A stretch of 64,000 bases of DNA from Streptomyces sp. YS415 (GCF_023544665.1 NZ_JAMJFL010000011.1:124001-188000), one strand, 5' to 3'. Shown: positions 41,436-51,220, numbered from the stretch's first letter. Notes: a model not told the origin generated them from the sequence alone. Made by a program: numbers and translations.

Positions 41436-41944
41436 GGTTCTACGTAGCCCTGTTCGTGTGCGGTGGTCGGGGAGTCGGCAGTCGGCGCCCTTTTGTAAAG
41501 CGTCAGGCTAAACATGCGATTCCCCGGGGGAACCGTGAAGACTCCATGATCTGCGTGTGAGTTTGCTCACGGGTTCCTTCTCAAACCGGTCAAATCGGAC
41601 CCGCAACTCACCCCAACGAAACGGACATTGGCCCCCTGAACCCATCATTCCGCTCCTGATCATGGCGACTGGGACACCCCCGCCCCCCTGACGACTCGCT
41701 CTTATAAGTCCGTTTTGGGGTGGATCACTTTCTACGACCGGTGACCCGGCACTCACAAGCAGTCACCTAGGTCACGGCTCGGCTCACGGCCCTTGTTGGA
41801 GATCCTGCACTGTGCTGGAATTCCACGGACCGCCGCACGATCGACCCGGCGCGCAGGGCGCTACGCAGCGCCGAGCGGCGGTGGAAGGGGGAGCGAGCGC
41901 CGGTCACTCACGACCACCAGGGGACGTAATTCAGGACGTCCCCC
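41436..41944. other. Long upstream region of the first conservon
   Basis: 509 bases without a gene on either strand by codon bias. It is A/T-richer than its neighbours at about 41490-41720 (for example CTTATAAGTCCG at 41701-41712), so promoters for the small leftward gene and the rightward cvn operon probably lie here. GTGACC and GGTCAC half-sites lie about 30 bases apart (41742-41777). Confidence 0.45.
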
Positions 41945-44900
41945 ATGACGCCGACACCGTCCTTCCGTTCACGCGGAGGGGCGCCTGGTCCAGAGGTTGC
42001 GACGCTAGTGCAGGGACGTTTCAAGAGGGATGGCAGTGCTTCGGCGGAGCCGGAGCTGCACGGCGGGACTGGCCCCAATGCCGGCAGTCCCTCGCCCCAG
42101 CACGCCCAGAACCAGGGCCCGGCCGGTGACGGTCCGGGCCGCCCCGGCGCATCCGGCGGACCGGCTTCGTCGGGCGCCGGCACCCCGCCGGCCAAGCCGC
42201 CGAAGAGCTCGACCAACCCCGGCCCGCGAATAGCCCTGCGCAACTGGCGCATCTCCACGCGTCTGGTGTCGCTGCTCGCTCTGCCCGTGGTCGCGGCCAC
42301 CTCGCTGGGCGCCCTGCGTATCAGCGACTCCATGGACGACATGCAGCAGCTCGACAACATGAAGCTGCTGACGGACATGACCAAGCAGGCCACCGAGCTG
42401 GCCGCCGCGCTCCAGGAGGAGCGCGACCAGTCCGCCGGTCCCCTGGCGCACGGCGAGAAGGCCACCGGCTACACGGTCAAGGGCTACACCGACAAGACCG
42501 ACCGGCTGCGCGAGAACTTCATCGAGTCCGCCGAGGAGGTCGACACCTCCAGCGAGGACGGCACCCTCCAGGGCGTCCACGACACCCTCGTCGGCGTGGT
42601 CCGTGACCTGCGCACCCTGAGCAGCATCCGCAAGGACGCCTACCAGGCCGAGGACAACTCCACGCAGACGGTCGAGGCCTACCACCGGCTGATCGAGCAC
42701 CTGCTGGACCTCTCCCAGGACATGGCCGAGGCGACCAGCAACCCCGACATGATCCAGCGCACCCGCGCGCTCGCGGCCTTCTCCTCCGCCAAGGAGTACG
42801 CCTCCATCCAGCGCGCGGTGCTCGCCGCGGCCCTGCCGGTGAACACCAAGTCCACCGGCAACCTCTCGGACAACGACCGGCTCTACGCCCAGTCGGCGCT
42901 GGCCAGCGGCACCTCCGAACTCGCCAGCTTCAAGGCGATCTACGGCGGCGAGGACGCCGCCGAGCTGCTCAAGCCGGTCGAGGCGGGCAACTCCACGATC
43001 CAGGCCACCGACACCTACGGCGACCGCGCGATCACCAGTGGTCTGGCCACGGTGGACCGGCGCTCGTACAAGGACTGGGTGGACGACAGCTCGATCAAGA
43101 TCGAGCAGATGGGCAACATCGAGCGCACGCTGCTCGAGCAGATGGAGCAGAAGGCCCGCGAGCTGCGCAACGAGTCGGAGCGCGACGCGATCATCTCCGG
43201 TGCGCTGATCCTGCTGGTGCTCGGTGTGTCGCTGGTCGGCGCCTTCGTGGTGGCCCGGTCCATGATCCGCTCGCTGCGCCGGCTGGAGGAGACCGCCACC
43301 AGGGTCGCCTCGGACCGGCTGCCCGAGCTGGTCAAGCAGCTGTCCGAGTCCGACCCCCAGGACGTGGACACGTCCGTGGAGTCGGTCGGTGTGCACTCCC
43401 GGGACGAGATCGGCAAGGTGGCCGCGGCCTTCGACGACGTGCACCGCGAGGCGGTCCGCCTCGCCGCCGAGCAGGCCCTGCTGCGGGGCAACGTCAACGC
43501 GATGTTCACCAACCTCTCGCGCCGCTCCCAGGGCCTCATCCAGCGTCAGCTGTCGCTCATCTCCGAACTGGAGTCCCGCGAGGCCGACCCGGACCAGCTG
43601 TCCTCGCTGTTCAAGCTCGACCACCTCGCGACCCGCATGCGCCGTAACGGCGAGAACCTCCTCGTGCTCGCCGGTGAGGAGCCCGGCCGCCGCTGGACCC
43701 GCCCGGTCCCGCTGGTCGACGTGCTGCGCGCCGCCGCCTCCGAGGTGGAGCAGTACGAGCGCATCGAGCTGGCCTCCGTGCCCACCACCGAAGTGGCCGG
43801 CCGGGTCGTCAACGACCTCGTGCACCTGCTCGCCGAGCTGCTGGAGAACGCCACCTCCTTCTCCTCGCCGCAGACCAAGGTCAAGGTCACCGGTCACGCG
43901 CTGCCCGACGGCCGCGTACTGATCGAGATCCACGACACCGGTATCGGCCTCTCCCCCGAGGACCTCGCCGCGATCAACGAGCGGCTCGCCTCGCCGCCCA
44001 CCGTGGACGTGTCGGTCTCCCGGCGCATGGGTCTGTTCGTGGTCGGCCGGCTGTCGCAGCGCCACGGCATCCGCATCCAGCTGCGCCCGTCCGACTCCGG
44101 CGGTACGACCGCGCTGGTCATGCTCCCCGTCGATGTCGCCCAGGGCGGCAGGAAGCCCGTTCCGGGCATGCCCGGCCAGGGCGCTCCCTCCGGCGGTCCC
44201 GCCGCCGCGCAGGCCGCCGCCGGTGCGGCCGCCGCACGCCGCTCGGCCGGCCAGGGCGGTGCCCTCGGCGGCGGTGGCGGTGGCGGTGCCCTCGGTGCCG
44301 GTGCTCCCTCCGGTGCCCGGCTCGGTGCCGGTCAGGGACCGCGCGCCGCGCTGCCGGGCCGTGACTCGGGCGGCCGTTCCGGTAGCCCGCGCGGACCGCA
44401 GGGCCAGGGCGCACCCCAGGCCCCGGCCGGACCCCCCAACCGCCAGGCTCCGCCGGTCCCCGCCGCCTTCGGCCAGGCGCCCGGCGCTCCGCAGGGCCTC
44501 CAGGCCCCGGGCCCCGGTGCCCCGCAGTCCCAGGACGCCTTCGGTGGCGGCCGCCCCGGCTCCGCCGCCCCGCAGCAGGCCCCGAACCCGGGCGCCGAGA
44601 AGAACGGCGGCGGCCGGCGTGGCCGTCGGCCGCAGCTTCCCGGCGGCCGTGGCGGCCCGCGGGCCGAGCTGCCCGGCGCCGGCGCCCCGCAGCCGCGCAC
44701 GCCGAGCTGGAGCGACGAGAACGCCCAGCCGCCGGTGCCGCGCGCCTCGCTGGACACCCCGCGCGGACACGACGAGCAGGACCCGGCGCAGACCTCCCGG
44801 ATGCCGCGGATCGACGACCGGCAGGGCCCGGGCGCGACCACGGAGATGCCGGCGATCCCGCGCGGTGACGGCCGCCAGGCCCCCGGCGGACCGGCGGACT

Positions 44901-45703
44901 TCGGCTCCTTCGACGCCCCGCACCACACGGGCCAGTTCCCGCGTCCCAACGCCCCGCAGGGCCAGAACACGGGCGAGTTCAATCGCCCGGACGTCTACGG
45001 CACCGGCGGCGGACAGTCCACGGGGCAGTTCCCGGCCCCGCAGGGCTACGACAACGGCTCGACCGGACAGCACCAGATGCCCGGTCGGCAGGACCCGTCC
45101 ACCACGGGTCAGTACGAACGCCCCCAGCAGGGCGGCCCGGCCGACTTCGGCGCACCGCGCCCGCCGGCCCCGCAGCGTCCGCAGCAGCGGCCGAACCGTC
45201 CCGAACCCGAGGCACTGCCCCCCGCGGCCGGTCCGGGCGACGGGCGTACGCCGCTGTACGACACGCTGGAGACCAACTGGTTCCGCGGCCAGCAGGGCCA
45301 GCCGGGTCAGGGTCAGCCGGGACCGGGACAGCAGGCCAACAGCGCTGCTCCCGCCCCGGCCCAGGCGCCGCAGGCTCCGGCCCCGGCACCGCAGCGTTCC
45401 GCCAACACCGGTTCCTGGCGCAGCTCGCCGAACGACGATCTCGTACGGCAGGCAGAACGCGTCCGGCAGCCGGCTGCGGGCGGTGTCACCACCTCCGGCC
45501 TTCCGCGCCGGGTGCCCAGGGCGAACCTCGTCCCGGGCACGGCTCAGCAGCAACAGCACCAAACCGGTCCGCAGGTATCGCGTGCGCCTGATGACGTGCG
45601 CGGGCGGCTGACCAATCTCCGTCGGGGCATCGCGCAAGGTCGACAGGCCGGTACCGGCCAGACCGGCAGCTTCCCGAGCCCCACTCACCAGCAGGAGCGT
45701 TAG
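41945..45703 (+). CDS. cvnA1: CvnA, sensor-kinase-like ATPase of conservon 1 (nitrate/nitrite-sensing domain)
   Basis: 1252-aa membrane sensor. ATG 41945 is used; GTG 42008 (VQGRFKRDG) is an alternative. After a Pro/Gly-rich cytoplasmic lead come TM1 (about residues 106-124), an extracytoplasmic NIT-type helical domain (about 125-413), TM2 (about 415-437), HAMP, and a histidine-kinase-like ATPase domain with N box LLAELLENATSF (about 628-639), DTGIGL (about 663-668) and RMGLFVVGRLSQRHG. The phosphorylated histidine region LDHLATRMRRNGENL differs from ordinary kinases. The last 500 residues are low-complexity Pro/Gln/Gly. It heads a cvnABCD operon; a GTPase takes the place of a response regulator. 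Confidence 0.92.
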   Translation: MTPTPSFRSRGGAPGPEVATLVQGRFKRDGSASAEPELHGGTGPNAGSPSPQHAQNQGPAGDGPGRPGASGGPASSGAGTPPAKPPKSSTNPGPRIALRNWRISTRLVSLLALPVVAATSLGALRISDSMDDMQQLDNMKLLTDMTKQATELAAALQEERDQSAGPLAHGEKATGYTVKGYTDKTDRLRENFIESAEEVDTSSEDGTLQGVHDTLVGVVRDLRTLSSIRKDAYQAEDNSTQTVEAYHRLIEHLLDLSQDMAEATSNPDMIQRTRALAAFSSAKEYASIQRAVLAAALPVNTKSTGNLSDNDRLYAQSALASGTSELASFKAIYGGEDAAELLKPVEAGNSTIQATDTYGDRAITSGLATVDRRSYKDWVDDSSIKIEQMGNIERTLLEQMEQKARELRNESERDAIISGALILLVLGVSLVGAFVVARSMIRSLRRLEETATRVASDRLPELVKQLSESDPQDVDTSVESVGVHSRDEIGKVAAAFDDVHREAVRLAAEQALLRGNVNAMFTNLSRRSQGLIQRQLSLISELESREADPDQLSSLFKLDHLATRMRRNGENLLVLAGEEPGRRWTRPVPLVDVLRAAASEVEQYERIELASVPTTEVAGRVVNDLVHLLAELLENATSFSSPQTKVKVTGHALPDGRVLIEIHDTGIGLSPEDLAAINERLASPPTVDVSVSRRMGLFVVGRLSQRHGIRIQLRPSDSGGTTALVMLPVDVAQGGRKPVPGMPGQGAPSGGPAAAQAAAGAAAARRSAGQGGALGGGGGGGALGAGAPSGARLGAGQGPRAALPGRDSGGRSGSPRGPQGQGAPQAPAGPPNRQAPPVPAAFGQAPGAPQGLQAPGPGAPQSQDAFGGGRPGSAAPQQAPNPGAEKNGGGRRGRRPQLPGGRGGPRAELPGAGAPQPRTPSWSDENAQPPVPRASLDTPRGHDEQDPAQTSRMPRIDDRQGPGATTEMPAIPRGDGRQAPGGPADFGSFDAPHHTGQFPRPNAPQGQNTGEFNRPDVYGTGGGQSTGQFPAPQGYDNGSTGQHQMPGRQDPSTTGQYERPQQGGPADFGAPRPPAPQRPQQRPNRPEPEALPPAAGPGDGRTPLYDTLETNWFRGQQGQPGQGQPGPGQQANSAAPAPAQAPQAPAPAPQRSANTGSWRSSPNDDLVRQAERVRQPAAGGVTTSGLPRRVPRANLVPGTAQQQQHQTGPQVSRAPDDVRGRLTNLRRGIAQGRQAGTGQTGSFPSPTHQQER

Positions 45704-46126
45704 TTGAGCCCGATGAGCCAGGCGGCACAGAACCTCAACTGGTTGATCACCAACTTCGTTGACAACACCCCAGGGGTGTCCCACACCGTCGTCGTGTCCG
45801 CCGACGGCCTTCTGCTGGCGATGTCGGAGGGATTCCCGCGCGACCGTGCCGACCAGTTGGCGGCGGTAGCGTCCGGACTGACCTCTCTCACGGCCGGCGC
45901 CTCCCGGATCTTCGAGGGCGGCACCGTCGCGCAGACAGTCGTGGAGATGGAGAGAGGCTTTCTCTTCCTGATGTCCGTCTCCGACGGCTCGTCGCTCGCC
46001 GTACTCGCGCACCCCGAGTGCGACATCGGCCTCGTCGGCTACGAGATGGCGCTGCTGGTCGACCGTGCGGGCGCGGTGCTCACGCCCGACCTGCGTGCCG
46101 AGCTCCAAGGCAGTCTGCTCCACTGA
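45704..46126 (+). CDS. cvnB1: CvnB, roadblock/LC7-domain protein of conservon 1
   Basis: 140-aa roadblock/LC7 protein, similar to MglB, a regulator of small GTPases. TTG 45704-45706 is placed 6 nt after AGGAG, directly after the cvnA stop; ATG three codons later would be 15 nt away. The sequence NLNWLITNFVDNTPGVSHTV, ADGLLLAMSEGF, and FLFLMSVSDGSSLAVLA form the fold. It differs at only 7 positions from the second copy at 50798. Confidence 0.93.
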   Translation: MSPMSQAAQNLNWLITNFVDNTPGVSHTVVVSADGLLLAMSEGFPRDRADQLAAVASGLTSLTAGASRIFEGGTVAQTVVEMERGFLFLMSVSDGSSLAVLAHPECDIGLVGYEMALLVDRAGAVLTPDLRAELQGSLLH

Positions 46127-46237
46127 CCGATCTCGGATCCACCCGCCTCACCAAATCACCGTCAGGCCGCCACAGTCCCCCCACCGGCCCCGTCAGACGG
46201 CACGACTGACCAACTTGCTGTCCCGCCCGGAGGATTC

Positions 46238-46636
46238 ATGACCCCGCCCAACGCCTCTCATGATCCGTACGCGGAGCCGTACGAGGATGAGGGCGACCAG
46301 CCGCTGGTACGTCCGTACGCGATGACCGGCGGCCGGACCCGGCCGCGCTACCAGTTGGCCATCGAGGCCCTGATCAGCACCACGGCCGACCCGGCAGCGC
46401 TCATGGGGCTGCTCCCGGAGCACCAGCGCATCTGCCATCTGTGCCGAGAGGTCAAGTCGGTCGCCGAAGTCTCGGCGCTGCTGTCGATGCCTCTCGGTGT
46501 GGCCCGGATCCTCGTCGCGGACCTCGCGGAGGCGGGCCTGGTCGCCATCCACCAGCCGGGTGGTGACGAGAACAACGGCGGTGCACCGGACGTGACACTG
46601 CTCGAAAGGGTGCTCAGTGGACTTCGCAAGCTCTGA
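46238..46636 (+). CDS. cvnC1: CvnC, DUF742 protein of conservon 1
   Basis: 132-aa DUF742 protein with a winged-helix-like region. ATG 46238 follows CCCGGAGGATTC. Conserved core: RPYAMTGGRTRPRYQLAIEA (about residues 25-44), LPEHQRICHLCREVKSVAEV (about 59-78), LGVARILVADLAEAGLVAIH. It binds or signals with CvnD in studied systems. Its end overlaps cvnD by 20 bases. Confidence 0.92.
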   Translation: MTPPNASHDPYAEPYEDEGDQPLVRPYAMTGGRTRPRYQLAIEALISTTADPAALMGLLPEHQRICHLCREVKSVAEVSALLSMPLGVARILVADLAEAGLVAIHQPGGDENNGGAPDVTLLERVLSGLRKL

Positions 46637-47192
46637 CGGAGGCCGGGCGACCACCTCCGCGAAGATCGTGGTGGCGGGCGGCTTCGGCGTCGGCAAGACG
46701 ACGTTCGTCGGCGCCGTCTCCGAGATCAACCCGCTGCGCACGGAGGCCGTGATGACGTCCGCGAGCGCGGGCATCGACGACCTCACCCACACCGGAGGCA
46801 AGACGACCACCACGGTCGCCATGGACTTCGGCCGCATCACGCTCGACCAGGACCTGATCCTGTACCTGTTCGGCACGCCCGGCCAGGACCGCTTCTGGTT
46901 CATGTGGGACGACCTGGTGCGCGGTGCCATCGGCGCGATCGTGCTGGTCGACACCCGGCGGCTGGCCGACTGCTTCCCGGCGGTCGACTACTTCGAGAAC
47001 AGCGGGCTGCCGTTCGTCGTGGCGCTCAACGGCTTCGAGGGGCACCAGCCGTACGCCCCCGAGGAGGTCCGCGAGGCGTTGCAGATCGGGCCCGACACCC
47101 CGATCATCACGACGGACGCGCGGCACCGCTCGGACGCCAAGAGTGCGCTGATCACGCTGGTCGAGCACGCCCTGATGGCACGCCTGCGGTAG
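46617..47192 (+). CDS. cvnD1: CvnD, small GTPase of conservon 1
   Basis: 191-aa Ras-like GTPase starting at GTG 46617-46619 inside the end of cvnC. The P-loop is GGFGVGKTTF (about residues 21-30), switch region with TTTTVAMDFGRI, G3 FGTPGQDRFW (about 85-94), and a weak G4 (ALNGF) in place of NKxD. CvnB is presumed to control its nucleotide state. It ends the first operon. Confidence 0.95.
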   Translation: MDFASSDGGRATTSAKIVVAGGFGVGKTTFVGAVSEINPLRTEAVMTSASAGIDDLTHTGGKTTTTVAMDFGRITLDQDLILYLFGTPGQDRFWFMWDDLVRGAIGAIVLVDTRRLADCFPAVDYFENSGLPFVVALNGFEGHQPYAPEEVREALQIGPDTPIITTDARHRSDAKSALITLVEHALMARLR

Positions 47193-47350
47193 TGGATCAA
47201 GTTTTCGTTCGCGTACGGCAGTTGTCGTAGATGTCCCGGAGCCGGCTGTGGCTTTTGACACGGTCGGCTTCGGTGTTCATAACGTTTCGGCAGAGGTATC
47301 GGGTGGTACGGCCACGCGTCGCGGTCAACCGGTCTCACTGCGCTCACGTA

Positions 47351-47372
47351 AGCCCCGCCTTTTGGCGGGGCT
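47351..47372 (+). terminator. Terminator after conservon 1
   Basis: 9-bp perfect inverted repeat AGCCCCGCC-tttt-GGCGGGGCT, followed by CGCTCTTTATG. It is 158 bases after cvnD and so ends operon 1 or attenuates read-through into operon 2. Confidence 0.75.
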
Positions 47373-47406
47373 CGCTCTTTATGACCGTTTTATCTGGGGC
47401 GTGCGT

Positions 47407-47455
47407 CACGTGGAACCAGCGCTCTTCACTGTTTGGAACTGCGCTGGTCCACGTG
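47407..47455. promoter_or_regulatory. Long inverted repeat upstream of conservon 2
   Basis: Arms CACGTGGAACCAGCGC (47407-47422) and GCGCTGGTCCACGTG (47441-47455), complementary but for one extra A, with an 18-nt loop. It lies 116 bases before cvnA2. It may be a protein-binding site (ends CACGTG) or an RNA hairpin in the leader. Confidence 0.55.
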
Positions 47456-47571
47456 CTGGAATGCCTGAACTGCCCAATAGTCAATGACGTACTCCCCAGC
47501 CGAGGACGTACCGGGCTCTGAGACACTGCGGCACAACGATAGGTGCCGACCGCCGAGAGGTTGTTGGTCGA

Positions 47572-50500
47572 GTGAGGCGAAGCAAGAACAGTCCCGAGCC
47601 GTCGGCCCGGGGCAACTTCACCCCGCCGCCGCGCGGAGCGGCGCCCGCCCCTGTGCCTGGTTCGGAGCCGACGTCCGGCCCCGCTCCGAGCGGCGGCCGG
47701 CTCTCCCCGCGCAACTGGCGGGTGCCGACCCGGCTGAACGCGATCCTGCTCATACCCGTGCTGGTCGGCCTCGTCATGGGCGGCTTCCAGGTGAAGAGCT
47801 CGATCGACACCTGGCAGGAGGCGGAGGACGCGGAGAGCACCGCCGTTCTGGTGCGGGCCTCCCTCGCCTACGCGGACGCGCTGTACAACGAGCGCGACAT
47901 CACCGCGGCGCCCCTGCTGCTGAAGCAGGACGAGGACGTCGTCACCACGGCCCGCAAGAAGACGGACGCCGCCGCCGACGCCTTCGACGAGGCGGCCCGG
48001 GGCATGCCCTCGAAGGCCGGCCTCGAACGCCGTCTGACGCTGTTCCGCAAGGTCGAGCCCGAGTTGGCGATCCTGCGCGAGGAGGCGTACACCACCAAGC
48101 GCCCCGGCGTGGAGACCGAAGAGGGCTACGTCGACATCGCCCACCCGCTGACCGAGTTCGCCAACGAGCTCGGCCTGGGCACCGGCAACATCACCTCCTA
48201 CGGCCGTACCGTCTACGCGATCGAGCTGACCAAGGGCGCCCTGTCGCTCCAGCGCTCCATCGGTATGCACATGCTGGTCGCCCCCGGTCCCGGCACCGGC
48301 AGCTTCACCAGCCAGAAGGTCGCCCTGACCTCGTACGCCTACCTGGAGGGCATCGCCGTCCAGGAGTACCTCGGCGGTGGTACCGAGGCGGACGCGCAGA
48401 AGCTGGCGGACGCCGAGGCGGACATCAAGGCCAAGGGTGCGGCGATGGCCAAGGAGGCGGCCCAGAAGGCCGCCGCCGAGGGCAAGGAGTACGTCCCGCC
48501 GCCCGCCAAGACCACCGCCATGGTGGGGCTGATCGCGGGCCTGAAGTCCACCGACCCCGCCGAGCGGCAGACCCTCGCCCAGAAGGGCGTCACCGCCGAG
48601 AACTGGTGGGCGGTCAACACCCTCAAGTACGACGCCTACGGGCAGATCGAGTCCGACCTCGCCGACAGCGCGGTGAACGAGGCCGCGACGATCGCCGACG
48701 AGGCCAAGCGGGACGCCTTCATCGTGGGTGCCGCCGTCGTGATCGCCCTGCTCGCCGCGTTCATCCTGGCCGGCATGATGGCCCGCCAGATGTCCCGCGC
48801 CATGCGCCAGCTGCGCAACGCCGCCTTCGGCATCGCCGAGCAGCGGCTGCCGATGCTGGTCGACCAGCTCTCGCGGACCGACCCCGGCCGGGTCGACACC
48901 CGCGTGCAGGCCATCCCGATCACCACCACGGACGAGATCGGCGAGGTCGCCCGCGCCTTCGACCAGGTTCACCGCGAGGCGGTCCGGCTCGCCGCCGAGC
49001 AGGCCCTGCTGCGGGGCAACATCAACGCGATCTTCACCAACCTCTCGCGCCGCAACCAGTCCCTGATCGAGGGCCAGCTGACCCTGATCACCGACCTGGA
49101 GAACAACGAGGCCGACCCGGACCAGCTGGAGAACCTCTTCAAGCTGGACCACCTCGCGACCCGTATGCGCCGCAACGGCGAGAACCTCCTGGTCCTCGCC
49201 GGCGAGGAGCCCGGCCGCCGCTGGGACCAGCCGGTCCCGCTGGTCGACGTGCTGCGCGCCGCCTCCTCCGAGGTGGAGCAGTACGAGCGCATCGAGCTGT
49301 CCGGTGTCCCGGAGGCCGAGATCCACGGCCGCGCCGTGACCGACCTCGTGCACCTGCTCGCCGAGCTGCTGGAGAACGCGACGACGTTCTCCTCCCCGCA
49401 GACCAAGGTCCGCGTCACCGCGACCCGGCTGCCCGACGGCCGTGTGATGGTCGAGATCCACGACAAGGGCATCGGCCTCACCGCCGAGGACTTCGCGGAC
49501 ATCAACCACAAGCTGGCCAACCCGCCGACCGTGGACGCCGCGATCTCGCAGCGCATGGGCCTGTTCGTGGTCGGCCGGCTGTCCGACCGGCACGGCATCC
49601 GCGTCCAGCTGCGCCCCTCCGGCGAGCAGGCCGGCACGACCTCGCTGGTCATGCTGCCCGACGCGATCACCCACGGTGGTGGCGGCGACACCCCGATGCA
49701 GGACCAGTTCACCGTCTCGCAGATCATCCCGGAGCAGAACTTCCAGGGTGAGGACTTCAACCGCCAGCCGATGCGCACGGCGGCCGAGCTCGGCTTCGAC
49801 GACAGCCGCTACGAGGTCCCGGACGACATCCGCGACCTGGACCCGGTCGGCCGCTCCCTGACGCGCCAGGAGCGCCGGGCGGCCCTGGAGTCCCAGTCGC
49901 ACGGCGAGGATCCCGGCCAGAACGGGCCCGAGGGCGCGTACGACGACTACGCCGGTCAGCAGCACGGCTACGACGGCACCGGCGCGAACGGCCACGGCGG
50001 CTACCCCGAGCAGCAGGGGACGTACGACCCGCAGACGGCGTACGAGGAGCAGCAGCCGGCGTCGTACGAGGGGCAGTACTACGCGCCCAACGGCGGCCTG
50101 CCCCAGAACGACGCCTTCTCCTCCGGTGGCGGCTACTCCGGCCCCGGTTATGCGGAGCCCGTCCGGGAGGAGCCCGCGGCCGCGCAGCAGCCGGCCCCGG
50201 AGGCCTTCCCGGCCTTCGAGGAGCGGCGCCACCAGGATGACTGGCCGCAGCAGGACGATTACCGCAACGGCTACCCGGACCAGTACGCTCCGGAAACGGA
50301 ACCTGTGCAGGCCGCTGACACACATGAGCGGGACCGCGTAGGCTTCGACCGTCCGGGACCGGCCCCCTCCGCCGCCCACGAGCTGACCGACGCCGGGCTT
50401 CCGCGCCGCGGATCCCCCGCGAGCGGCTCGAACGGCGCCCGGCCCGTGAGCCAGGAGACGCCGGCCCCCGCGGAGAACCCCAAGGACGACAGCTGGCGTT

Positions 50501-50796
50501 CGGCGAACGACGACCGCTGGCAGCAGGCGGCACAGCTCCGCAAGCCCAAGGCGGGCGGAGTCACCTCCTCCGGTCTGCCCCGGCGGGTGCCCAAGGCCAA
50601 CCTGGTCGAAGGAGCCGCCGAGACCACCCCTCAGGGAGGTCCACAGATCTCCCGCGCTCCCGAGGACATCCGGGGCAGGCTGAGCAACCTGCGCCGCGGG
50701 GTCCAGCGGGGCCGCAGTGCGGGAAGCGAAACGAACGGCCAGGCCACTAGGAATCAGCACAGTGGTCCTGACAGCACCTACAACCAGGAGCGTTAG
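47572..50796 (+). CDS. cvnA2: CvnA, sensor-kinase-like ATPase of conservon 2
   Basis: 1074-aa sensor starting at GTG 47572-47574, with GAGAGG 11 nt upstream. TM1 (LNAILLIPVLVGLVMGGFQV, about residues 55-74), NIT-like sensory domain (about 75-380), TM2 (AFIVGAAVVIALLAAFILAGMM, about 382-404), HAMP, ATPase domain with LLAELLENATTF, DKGIGL and RMGLFVVGRLSDRHG. The sensory domain is clearly different from CvnA1, with a long Lys/Ala-rich insert (ADAEADIKAKGAAMAKEAAQ), while the ATPase domain is close to it. The C-terminal tail is rich in Gln, Tyr and Pro. Confidence 0.92.
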   Translation: MRRSKNSPEPSARGNFTPPPRGAAPAPVPGSEPTSGPAPSGGRLSPRNWRVPTRLNAILLIPVLVGLVMGGFQVKSSIDTWQEAEDAESTAVLVRASLAYADALYNERDITAAPLLLKQDEDVVTTARKKTDAAADAFDEAARGMPSKAGLERRLTLFRKVEPELAILREEAYTTKRPGVETEEGYVDIAHPLTEFANELGLGTGNITSYGRTVYAIELTKGALSLQRSIGMHMLVAPGPGTGSFTSQKVALTSYAYLEGIAVQEYLGGGTEADAQKLADAEADIKAKGAAMAKEAAQKAAAEGKEYVPPPAKTTAMVGLIAGLKSTDPAERQTLAQKGVTAENWWAVNTLKYDAYGQIESDLADSAVNEAATIADEAKRDAFIVGAAVVIALLAAFILAGMMARQMSRAMRQLRNAAFGIAEQRLPMLVDQLSRTDPGRVDTRVQAIPITTTDEIGEVARAFDQVHREAVRLAAEQALLRGNINAIFTNLSRRNQSLIEGQLTLITDLENNEADPDQLENLFKLDHLATRMRRNGENLLVLAGEEPGRRWDQPVPLVDVLRAASSEVEQYERIELSGVPEAEIHGRAVTDLVHLLAELLENATTFSSPQTKVRVTATRLPDGRVMVEIHDKGIGLTAEDFADINHKLANPPTVDAAISQRMGLFVVGRLSDRHGIRVQLRPSGEQAGTTSLVMLPDAITHGGGGDTPMQDQFTVSQIIPEQNFQGEDFNRQPMRTAAELGFDDSRYEVPDDIRDLDPVGRSLTRQERRAALESQSHGEDPGQNGPEGAYDDYAGQQHGYDGTGANGHGGYPEQQGTYDPQTAYEEQQPASYEGQYYAPNGGLPQNDAFSSGGGYSGPGYAEPVREEPAAAQQPAPEAFPAFEERRHQDDWPQQDDYRNGYPDQYAPETEPVQAADTHERDRVGFDRPGPAPSAAHELTDAGLPRRGSPASGSNGARPVSQETPAPAENPKDDSWRSANDDRWQQAAQLRKPKAGGVTSSGLPRRVPKANLVEGAAETTPQGGPQISRAPEDIRGRLSNLRRGVQRGRSAGSETNGQATRNQHSGPDSTYNQER

Positions 50797-50797
50797 T

Positions 50798-51220
50798 GTG
50801 AGCCCGATGAGCCAGGCGGCGCAGAACCTGAACTGGTTGATCACCAACTTCGTGGACAACACCCCCGGGGTGTCTCACACGGTGGTGGTCTCCGCCGACG
50901 GACTCCTTCTGGCGATGTCCGAAGGCTTTCCGCGTGACCGCGCCGATCAGCTCGCGGCGGTCGCCTCCGGTCTGACCTCGCTGACCGCCGGTGCCTCGCG
51001 CATCTTCGAGGGCGGCAGTGTGAACCAGACGGTTGTGGAGATGGAGCGGGGATTCCTCTTCCTCATGTCCATCTCCGACGGTTCCTCGCTCGCGGTTCTT
51101 GCCCACCCGGAGGCGGACATCGGCCTCATCGGGTACGAGATGGCCCTTCTGGTGGACCGTGCCGGTACGGTCCTGACCCCGGATCTGCGTGCGGAGCTCC
51201 AAGGGAGCCTTCTCAACTAA
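50798..51220 (+). CDS. cvnB2: CvnB, roadblock/LC7-domain protein of conservon 2
   Basis: 140-aa roadblock/LC7 protein. GTG 50798-50800 follows AGGAG by 8 nt, just after the cvnA2 stop; the equivalent codon in conservon 1 is TTG. It shares 133 of 140 residues with CvnB1; changes are conservative (for example GGSVNQ for GGTVAQ, HPEAD for HPECD). It regulates or recruits the GTPase in homologous MglB systems. Confidence 0.93.
   Translation: MSPMSQAAQNLNWLITNFVDNTPGVSHTVVVSADGLLLAMSEGFPRDRADQLAAVASGLTSLTAGASRIFEGGSVNQTVVEMERGFLFLMSISDGSSLAVLAHPEADIGLIGYEMALLVDRAGTVLTPDLRAELQGSLLN

Larger units (their letters stand above)
47193..47571. other. Intergenic region between the two conservons
   Basis: 379 bases without a credible gene. 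It contains a terminator-like hairpin (47351-47372) and a large near-perfect inverted repeat (47407-47455). The A/T-richer 47200-47290 may include a promoter. Confidence 0.5.

Noticed and set aside
42005..46123. 1372-codon open frame on the minus strand opposite cvnA1/cvnB1
   Set aside because: It is the antisense of cvn genes; composition is Arg/Gly/Leu-rich with no domain, and the opposite strand shows clear conservon proteins. Long antisense frames are common at this GC content.
47344..50862. 1172-codon open frame on the minus strand opposite cvnA2
   Set aside because: Antisense shadow of cvnA2; no motif, no ribosome site.
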